DNA of 7,900 nt from an uncultured Bacteroidota bacterium. Lineage in GTDB: Bacteria; Bacteroidota; Bacteroidia; Chitinophagales; Chitinophagaceae. Below are positions 1-4,643 of this stretch, in pieces. Positions within the stretch are counted from its first letter, which is position 1. Every line of letters starts with the position of its first letter. The position numbers and the translations under genes are program-made. The stretch covers positions 1 through 7,900 of the forward strand of contig CAIVKT010000626.1 in NCBI GenBank assembly GCA_903906615.1, in the 5' to 3' direction. The notes beneath the pieces were generated by a model, which was given only the letters and a program-made list of their open reading frames with translations, made no database searches and was not told where the DNA came from.

Positions 1-1
1 C

Positions 2-1468
2 TATACACCCGACACGGGCTGCGCGCCATTAAGAGTGCATTTCAGCGCGTCGCTGGGTAATGTGCCGAGCATCATCTGGGATTTTGCCGATGGCATAACC
101 AGCAGCTCATCTGCACTGGATACAATAACGCATGTGTATACCATTCCGGGAGCATACCTGCCAAAGCTGATACTCAGCGACAACTCGGGCTGCGAAAATT
201 CGAGCAAAGGACTGGATACCATAAAAGTAGACGGCGTGATACCCGGCTTCACCACAGCCCCCAACCCTGCATGCCAGGGCAGCACCTTCCTGCTCAGGGA
301 TACATCTGCCAGCTATTGGTCCAAGATAACTACATGGAACTGGACATTTAACGGCAATACCAGCACGATAGATTCTCCGTCCTTCACCATCAATACGGCA
401 GGCACCTACCCGGCCACCCTCACCGTAGTAGATGGCTGGGGCTGTACCGCAAACGTATCTGAGAATGTGGTCGTGTACCCGCCACCTGTGATCACTACCA
501 TACCCGATACTACCATATGTATAGGCGATGCGGCAGCGTTAATTGGTTATGGAGGCATATCCTATACATGGGCGCCACCAACCTCGCTCAGTTGCACAGC
601 CTGCAACCCGAGCATGGCATCGCCAACAACTGTGACGACTTATACCGTAACCGGTACAGACATTCATGGTTGTATCAATACAGATACAGTAACGATATCA
701 CTGAAAACAAAGACCATAAGCGTAGCACGCGGTGATACCGAAATATGCCAGGGTGTTATTGTTCAGCTATTTGACAGCGGCGGCACAAAGTATACCTGGA
801 TACCCGGCACTGCGCTCAGCAGCCCAACCGTTGCAGATCCGTTTGCAGAGCCTGCCGTGACCACCAACTATATGGTGATCGCACAAGTGGGCAGCTGCAT
901 ACCTGACACTAACTATGTGAACATTATTGTACACCCGCTGCCAAGTGTAAATGCTGGCCCCGACCAAACATTACTGGCAGGTACACCCGCCCAGCTGGCC
1001 ACGAGCGGCAACCTCATCTACAAGTATTGGTGGGATAATGGTAACTCCCTCAGCTGCGACAGTTGTGCCAACCCGATTGCCACTATGTCTGTAACCACTA
1101 CTTATGTGGTAACTGTAGCTACTGATTTCGGATGTACCAATGATGACTCTGTAACCATACACCTATACTGTGATGTTAGCCAGGTATTTATACCTAACTC
1201 CTTCACGCCTAATGGCGATGGCGAGAATGATGTGTTCTACCCAAGAGGCAAGGGCGTGAGCAGGATCAAATCATTCCGTATCTACAACCGCTGGGGAGAA
1301 AAATTGTTTGAGCGCAATGATATCGATATCAATGATAAATCAAACGCATGGGATGGCTCGTACATGGGCGGAGCACCGCGTCCGGATGTATATGTGTATA
1401 TTATAGATGCCACCTGTGAGACGGGGGAACCTATAAATCTGAAGGGGGATGTAACTATTATCAGGTAA
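2..1468 (+). CDS. PKD/Ig-like modular surface protein with type IX secretion type B C-terminal domain (5' partial)
   Basis: The reading frame is open from the first full codon at position 2, so the GTG at 35 is internal and the gene begins upstream; 488 residues are visible. Two PKD-like domains come first (about 1-77 and 81-160, with typical GCAPL, WDF and HVYTIPG / WNWTF and TAGTYPATLTV motifs). Three related modules of about 72-75 residues follow (about 162-233, 238-309, 313-388), each with a YTW or YWW core and a VTTxYxVxxxxxxGC...VxI ending. The last ~95 residues (394-488) carry FIPNSFTPNGDGENDVF, IYNRWGEKLFE and AWDGSYMGG, the hallmark of the gliding-motility-associated C-terminal (CHU_C, type B sorting) domain. 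Known for the family: such proteins cross the outer membrane by type IX secretion and stay on the surface or are released, SprB being the model. The adjacent PorP/SprF gene fits this. The exact role (adhesin, motility) is inference. Confidence 0.92.
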   Translation, partial: YTPDTGCAPLRVHFSASLGNVPSIIWDFADGITSSSSALDTITHVYTIPGAYLPKLILSDNSGCENSSKGLDTIKVDGVIPGFTTAPNPACQGSTFLLRDTSASYWSKITTWNWTFNGNTSTIDSPSFTINTAGTYPATLTVVDGWGCTANVSENVVVYPPPVITTIPDTTICIGDAAALIGYGGISYTWAPPTSLSCTACNPSMASPTTVTTYTVTGTDIHGCINTDTVTISLKTKTISVARGDTEICQGVIVQLFDSGGTKYTWIPGTALSSPTVADPFAEPAVTTNYMVIAQVGSCIPDTNYVNIIVHPLPSVNAGPDQTLLAGTPAQLATSGNLIYKYWWDNGNSLSCDSCANPIATMSVTTTYVVTVATDFGCTNDDSVTIHLYCDVSQVFIPNSFTPNGDGENDVFYPRGKGVSRIKSFRIYNRWGEKLFERNDIDINDKSNAWDGSYMGGAPRPDVYVYIIDATCETGEPINLKGDVTIIR

Positions 1469-1470
1469 AG

Positions 1471-1476
1471 AGGAGG
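1471..1476 (+). promoter_or_regulatory. Strong Shine-Dalgarno site for the porP/sprF-like gene
   Basis: AGGAGG lies 9 nt before the ATG at 1486, in the 17-nt gap after the upstream stop codon. It supports that ATG as the true start. A full Shine-Dalgarno core is uncommon in Bacteroidota, where initiation usually relies on A-rich leaders. Confidence 0.7.
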
Positions 1477-1485
1477 AAGAGGCGT

Positions 1486-2562
1486 ATGAACAATAAATAT
1501 CTCAGATCGAACACAGTAAATAAAGCCGGCAATGTTGCACGGCTTTATTTACTGCTTATTATTACAGCCCTGTCTCCTGCCACAGGCAAGGCACAGGCCG
1601 ATATACACTTTTCGCAATTTTACGAAACGTCTATACTTCGCAACCCTGCCCTTACGGGTGTTTTCAGTGATGATTATAAACTGGGGCTCTATTACCGCAA
1701 TCAATGGAGCAGCATTACCCACCCTTATTCCACAGCGCTCTTCAGCGCTGAAGGCCATGTACCTATTAGCAGTGTTTCAGAAGATTTTGTGAGTTTTGGC
1801 ATTCTTGGTTATTCAGACAGGGCAGGCAGTATCGACCAGAAGATCACTACTGTATACCCGGCACTCAATTACAACAAGTGCATCAATACAGACCATAACA
1901 CTTTCTTGTCTGTAGGTTTCACTGGTGGCTACAATCAATACAGTTTTGACCCCAGCAAAACCACATTTAATAATCAATACCTGAATAATGCCTTTGACCC
2001 ATCGAACCCTTCAATGGAAAACCTGCCCAACGCAAAAATGAGCATGTGGGACCTTGGCGCCGGTATCAACTATAACACCAGCATGGGAGAAGATAACAGG
2101 ACGACTTATGTCATTGGATTCTCTGGCTATCACTTTACGCAGCCCAAATTTTCTTATTACCAGACCTCCGGCATCACAGAAAATATGCGCCTGAATGCCA
2201 ATGGGGCAGCGAGCTTTACGATCACCGACATGATCAATATGCAGATACAGGCCAACTATGCGATACAAGGCACGTACAAAGAAGCAGTAGGCGGAGTACT
2301 CGTTACCTGGACGCAATTAGGAAGCATCAGCAAGCCACGCTTTTCACTTACCGGCGGACTGATGTACAGGGTAGGCGATGCCATCATACCCATAGTGAAG
2401 GTCGGGTACCAGCAGTTTGCCATGGGCCTGAGCTACGATGTTAATCTGTCTTCGCTGAACGAGGCGAGCAATTTCCAGGGCGGTTATGAATTCACGTTAT
2501 TCTACACCGGCAATTTTTCAGATAAAGGAATGACCAGGAAAACAGTTTGTCCTAAATTCTGA
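1486..2562 (+). CDS. PorP/SprF family type IX secretion outer-membrane protein
   Basis: This 358-residue protein has a long positively charged n-region (residues 1-19), a hydrophobic core (about 20-30) and a likely cleavage near AQA-D (38/39). The mature protein opens with DIHFSQFYETSILRNPALTG and then YYRNQWSSI, the classic start of the PorP/SprF family, followed by many alternating, aromatic-ended beta strands that fit an outer-membrane barrel. Family knowledge: PorP is associated with the type IX machinery, and SprF-like paralogues encoded next to type B-domain proteins are needed to secrete or attach that partner. Here the gene begins 17 bp after the stop of such a protein, so the two are probably co-transcribed and functionally paired. 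The start at 1486 is favoured by the strong AGGAGG and by the lack of any other in-frame ATG before the hydrophobic core. A perfect hairpin lies within codons 10-23. The TGA stop abuts the stop of the convergent lipoprotein gene. Confidence 0.92.
   Translation: MNNKYLRSNTVNKAGNVARLYLLLIITALSPATGKAQADIHFSQFYETSILRNPALTGVFSDDYKLGLYYRNQWSSITHPYSTALFSAEGHVPISSVSEDFVSFGILGYSDRAGSIDQKITTVYPALNYNKCINTDHNTFLSVGFTGGYNQYSFDPSKTTFNNQYLNNAFDPSNPSMENLPNAKMSMWDLGAGINYNTSMGEDNRTTYVIGFSGYHFTQPKFSYYQTSGITENMRLNANGAASFTITDMINMQIQANYAIQGTYKEAVGGVLVTWTQLGSISKPRFSLTGGLMYRVGDAIIPIVKVGYQQFAMGLSYDVNLSSLNEASNFQGGYEFTLFYTGNFSDKGMTRKTVCPKF
1514..1554. repeat. 15-bp perfect inverted repeat (terminator-like hairpin) inside the porP/sprF-like coding sequence
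   Basis: The left arm 1514-1528 (CAGTAAATAAAGCCG) is the exact reverse complement of the right arm 1540-1554, with an 11-nt spacer. The core is GCCG-CGGC flanked by A-rich DNA on the left and T-rich DNA on the right, which resembles a bidirectional intrinsic terminator with the U-tract embedded in the stem. It starts 28 nt after the A of the start codon and encodes part of the signal peptide. A role in attenuation or translational control is inference. Confidence 0.75.
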
Positions 2563-3426
2563 TCAGGGCTGGTAAGCAATACCAAACACTTTCCATGTTT
2601 TAGTGCTTTCATAAAGATGCTGCATCGGGTCTTCAGCCGGTGCACGGCTGCCACCACCCTTTCCACCTCCACCACCGCGGCCGCCACCACGCGCGGACAT
2701 GTTGTTGTTCATGCCGCTGTTGTTCTCGGCGGGCTGTTTGGAGCCGGGGTTCTTAAAAGCCTTCACAGCAAAACAGACACTTATGGGCTTGCCTGCATAT
2801 TGTGCAGAAATGGTGTCTACGCCATAAATGGCTTTGAATGGTATCACAGCTTCCCATACCAGCTCTTTATATTCATCTATACGCGCCCGTATCTTAATAC
2901 CACATGGCGTTGGCTGAGATATCATATAGCCGCCGTTGCATTCTATAAACCCTTCTGTTGAGAACTGCGTAGCTTCCCGCAGGTTCTTATCTATCTTCCC
3001 GTCAAGCTGGTGGTCTATGTGTTTCGATTTGTAGGCGCTTTTGTCGTCCTTCATCATCTCCAGCGGGTCATTGTCATTCTCCAGCGGGTAGTTGATATGC
3101 AATTGGGGGTCTTTTTTACCGCCTGTATCTATAGATACCACCATACCCCGCTTCAGTACTTTCATCTGCACCAATTCATCTCCGGTCTCCATGGTGATGT
3201 ACAGATTGTACTTATCATTAGACGTAGCATATGCCACCAATGACGCAGCATCGTAGTTGGGATATGGCGAGGGCCAGTCTTTACTGTCGCCATCTATCAC
3301 AATAGGCGTGGCCTGCCAGGTACCAGGCAACATACGCGGCTTTTTGTTTTTATGGAAGATACTGCATGAAGCAGATAATACTACCGCAGTAGCAAGGGCA
3401 AAAGTACCGATCAGTTTATGTTGCAT
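2563..3426 (-). CDS. Putative lipoprotein with CBM9/DOMON-like beta-sandwich domain and Gly-rich C-terminal linker
   Basis: The 287-residue product starts with a signal peptide (residues 1-20) ending LSAS-C21, an imperfect lipobox because -3 is Ser. The residues after Cys21 (SIFHKNKK) lack the acidic run that exports Bacteroidota lipoproteins to the surface, so a periplasm-facing location is likelier. Residues about 38-235 have the pattern of the carbohydrate-binding family 9 / DOMON-like fold: an IDGDSKDW motif, then ATSNDKYNLYITMET, a GMVVSIDTGG strand and a late WEAVIPFKAI strand. Many such Bacteroidota proteins are hypothetical, and no ligand can be inferred. Residues 247-259 are almost all Gly with Arg/Lys, followed by a conserved-looking tail, TWKVFGIAYQP. 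It lies downstream of the toxin-antitoxin array on the same strand after a 57-bp gap with a possible promoter of its own, and it converges on the porP-like gene with no spacer. Confidence 0.8.
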   Translation of the reverse strand: MQHKLIGTFALATAVVLSASCSIFHKNKKPRMLPGTWQATPIVIDGDSKDWPSPYPNYDAASLVAYATSNDKYNLYITMETGDELVQMKVLKRGMVVSIDTGGKKDPQLHINYPLENDNDPLEMMKDDKSAYKSKHIDHQLDGKIDKNLREATQFSTEGFIECNGGYMISQPTPCGIKIRARIDEYKELVWEAVIPFKAIYGVDTISAQYAGKPISVCFAVKAFKNPGSKQPAENNSGMNNNMSARGGGRGGGGGKGGGSRAPAEDPMQHLYESTKTWKVFGIAYQP

Positions 3427-3442
3427 AAAAACGAATAAAAGG

Positions 3443-3450
3443 CAAAGTAA
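3443..3450 (-). promoter_or_regulatory. Possible -7 promoter element for the lipoprotein gene
   Basis: On the minus strand this reads TTACTTTG, one mismatch from the Bacteroidota -7 consensus TAnnTTTG. It sits 16 nt upstream of the ATG at 3426. No clear -33 TTG element was found at the expected distance, so this is tentative. Confidence 0.3.
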
Positions 3451-3483
3451 AGGTGTATGCAGCGAAAGTGCGCATTTATGGTG

Positions 3484-3780
3484 TTAATATTCTAAAGGTT
3501 CCATGCTGGTGTGACGAAGCCTTAATATTTTAACTTCCGATTCTAAAATCCTGTACGATACTCCGTAATGATGAAGCTCGAATGCTCTATAGCTACCGTC
3601 ATTGTTTTTTCTGTTTTTATCTACAGGGTATTTTTCAGGGTGGAAAGCTAAAGAATCTGTGATAGAAAAGATATCTTTACTCACTTTCAATGCATTTTTT
3701 ACAGAATCCCGCATGATGTAATCTCAAGCAATATTTAATTGCCTTAATGCAGAAGTATTCCAATTTACTTTGAAAACCAT
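3484..3780 (-). pseudogene. RelE/ParE-family toxin with premature stop (copy 1, downstream module)
   Basis: Read on the minus strand from the ATG at 3780, the frame gives MVFKVNWNTSALRQLNIA, then TGA at 3726-3724 (codon 19), then continues in the same frame to RHTSMEPLEY and a TAA at 3484. Reading through the stop, the 98 codons align with the intact copy at 4065-4361 with no gaps (both 297 nt) and about 50 of 98 identical residues by hand count. The damage is therefore one in-frame nonsense change. TGA is a real stop here, since the porP-like and lipoprotein genes both end with it. An internal ATG at 3714 leaves a 76-residue ORF that lacks the first beta strand and part of the first helix, so activity is doubtful. 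The start overlaps the antitoxin end by 16 bp. ParE/RelE toxins poison gyrase or cleave mRNA on the ribosome; which applied here cannot be told. A truncated but translated protein remains possible. Confidence 0.85.
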
Positions 3781-4019
3781 AATGCTGCCTGCTTTTTAGC
3801 ATCCTCCTGCGAGATAAAATGTCCAGCATTCATTTCTGCTTCCGCTTCATCTATTTCTTTATTGTACTGTTCTATACTTATACGTTGAGTTGCAGCTGCT
3901 GTTTTAAACTTTAATATCGACTTCATGAAAGTAAGCATAGATTGCTTCTCCTCCTTTTCTAATAAAGGCCAGTATTCATTTAGTTGGTTATCTATTGCTT
4001 TGGCAGTCATAACGTTCAT
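3765..4019 (-). CDS. Antitoxin of ParE/RelE-type module, copy 1 (partner toxin is broken)
   Basis: This 84-residue protein is inferred to be the antitoxin from its position just upstream of the toxin, its size, and its near-identity to the antitoxin of the intact module. Residues 1-57 differ from the other copy at only four positions (2, 15, 44, 47). This half is charged and predicted helical (LLEKEEKQSMLTFMKSILK) and is the likely dimerisation or DNA-binding part. The C-terminal 27 residues (starting EAEAEMNAGHFISQEDAKK) diverge from copy 2 and have the amphipathic look of a toxin-wrapping tail. Its end overlaps the toxin start by 16 bp, which suggests translational coupling. The ORF is intact although its toxin carries a nonsense codon. 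M4 is an alternative start. I recognise no named antitoxin family with certainty. Confidence 0.75.
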   Translation of the reverse strand: MNVMTAKAIDNQLNEYWPLLEKEEKQSMLTFMKSILKFKTAAATQRISIEQYNKEIDEAEAEMNAGHFISQEDAKKQAALWFSK

Positions 4020-4045
4020 TTTTGCATTACAAAGTTAAGTATTTC
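3850..4045 (-). repeat. Direct repeat, copy 1: antitoxin 5' half plus promoter
   Basis: This segment matches 4431-4625 over the 5' half of the antitoxin gene and the DNA upstream of it. I count about 11 mismatches in the 170 coding positions, one 1-nt indel just upstream of the ATG, and an identical 21-bp block at 4025-4045. Similarity drops sharply on both sides. Confidence 0.85.
4030..4037 (-). promoter_or_regulatory. -7 promoter element TAACTTTG of toxin-antitoxin module 1
   Basis: The minus strand reads TAACTTTG, an exact match to the Bacteroidota -7 consensus TAnnTTTG, 10 nt before the ATG at 4019. It lies within the 21-bp block shared exactly with module 2. Transcription would begin only a few nt before the start codon. 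No clear -33 element was seen. Confidence 0.5.
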
Positions 4046-4064
4046 TCATTACAGCAGATGTGCA

Positions 4065-4361
4065 TTAGTATTCTATCGGCTCCATGCTGGTGTGGCGGAT
4101 CTGTGTAATAATAATTTCCTCATCAAGAACTGCATAGCTAACCCTATAGTGATGTAATTCAAAAGCCCGGAAGATACCCTGATTACCTTTTTTATATTTA
4201 TCCAATGGGTACTTTTCAGGTCGGGTTTTAAGATCATTGATTTTAGACAACAGTTCTTTTTTTACTTTCTCCGCATTTTGAATTGAATCCCTTCCGATAA
4301 AAGTAATCGCAGCTATTAAATTATCTGCTGCTTTTTTATCCCATTTTATTAACCTTACCAT
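4065..4361 (-). CDS. Type II toxin, RelE/ParE family (copy 2, intact)
   Basis: This 98-residue protein is the usual length for the family. It begins MVRLIKWDKKAADNL, the typical first strand and helix, continues with GRDSIQNAEKV, and has the conserved block RPEKYPLDKYKKG. It ends with RAFELHHYRVSY and IRHTSMEP, the common C-terminal signature of ParE/RelE-superfamily toxins. Its start overlaps the antitoxin stop by 7 bp (AAATGGTAA context), the usual antitoxin-first, coupled layout. The target cannot be assigned from sequence: ParE members inhibit DNA gyrase, RelE members cut mRNA on the ribosome. The end lies 45 bp upstream of antitoxin copy 1, so both modules may share one transcript as well as having separate promoters. 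Confidence 0.88.
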   Translation of the reverse strand: MVRLIKWDKKAADNLIAAITFIGRDSIQNAEKVKKELLSKINDLKTRPEKYPLDKYKKGNQGIFRAFELHHYRVSYAVLDEEIIITQIRHTSMEPIEY

Positions 4362-4600
4362 TTTTTAGACATTTCTACTACCTCTTCGTGTGAATAAAAT
4401 TCACCTGCTTTTACCCGCTCCATGGCATCGTCTATTTCCTTATTGTACTGTTCTATACTTAAACGTTGAGGTGCAGCTGCGGTTTTAAATTTTAATATCG
4501 ACTTCATGAAAGTAAGCATAGACTGCTTTTCCTCCTTTTCCAGTAAAGGCCAGTATTTATTTAGTTGGTTATCTATTGCTTTGGCAGTCATAACGTCCAT
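4355..4600 (-). CDS. Antitoxin of ParE/RelE-type module, copy 2 (intact module)
   Basis: This 81-residue protein precedes and overlaps the intact toxin by 7 bp. Its first 57 residues are almost identical to copy 1 (53 of 57), while the last 24 (starting DAMERVKAGEFYSHEEVVEM) differ. The N-terminal half is presumably the dimerisation and operator-binding part, and the tail the toxin-neutralising part; this split is inferred from type II antitoxins in general. Because the DNA upstream is also shared with copy 1, each antitoxin may repress both promoters. The gene starts 43 bp downstream of the peptidase stop codon on the same strand, so some read-through from the peptidase is possible. Confidence 0.78.
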   Translation of the reverse strand: MDVMTAKAIDNQLNKYWPLLEKEEKQSMLTFMKSILKFKTAAAPQRLSIEQYNKEIDDAMERVKAGEFYSHEEVVEMSKKW

Positions 4601-4625
4601 TTTACATTACAAAGTTAAGTATTTC
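4431..4625 (-). repeat. Direct repeat, copy 2: antitoxin 5' half plus promoter
   Basis: This is the partner of 3850-4045, offset by 581 bp in the coding part and 580 bp upstream because of a 1-nt indel. The block 4605-4625 is identical to 4025-4045. The coding part is about 93% identical by hand count, far above the roughly 51% protein identity of the linked toxins. Confidence 0.85.
4610..4617 (-). promoter_or_regulatory. -7 promoter element TAACTTTG of toxin-antitoxin module 2
   Basis: The minus strand reads TAACTTTG, an exact fit to TAnnTTTG, 9 nt before the ATG at 4600 and inside the block identical to that of module 1. It lies in the 43-bp gap after the peptidase gene and would give a very short leader. 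Confidence 0.5.
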
Positions 4626-4643
4626 ATTTCATTTAGAGAGCGC

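Noticed and set aside
1091..1113. Near-palindrome GTAACCAC / GTGGTAAC in the surface protein gene
   Set aside because: The arms match only 7 of 8 and encode repeated Val-Thr residues of a module end, so coding composition explains it.
2617..3243. Plus-strand ORFs opposite the lipoprotein gene
   Set aside because: They are shadows of the lipoprotein frame, which has a signal peptide and domain pattern.
3484..3714. A stand-alone 76-residue toxin starting at the ATG at 3714
   Set aside because: The same frame continues upstream with recognisable toxin residues up to an ATG at 3780 that overlaps the antitoxin, broken only by TGA, so it is treated as the remnant of a 98-codon gene.
3724..3726. 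TGA decoded as an amino acid (recoding or alternative code)
   Set aside because: TGA ends the neighbouring porP-like and lipoprotein genes, and no selenocysteine-type structure is evident, so it is read as a stop.
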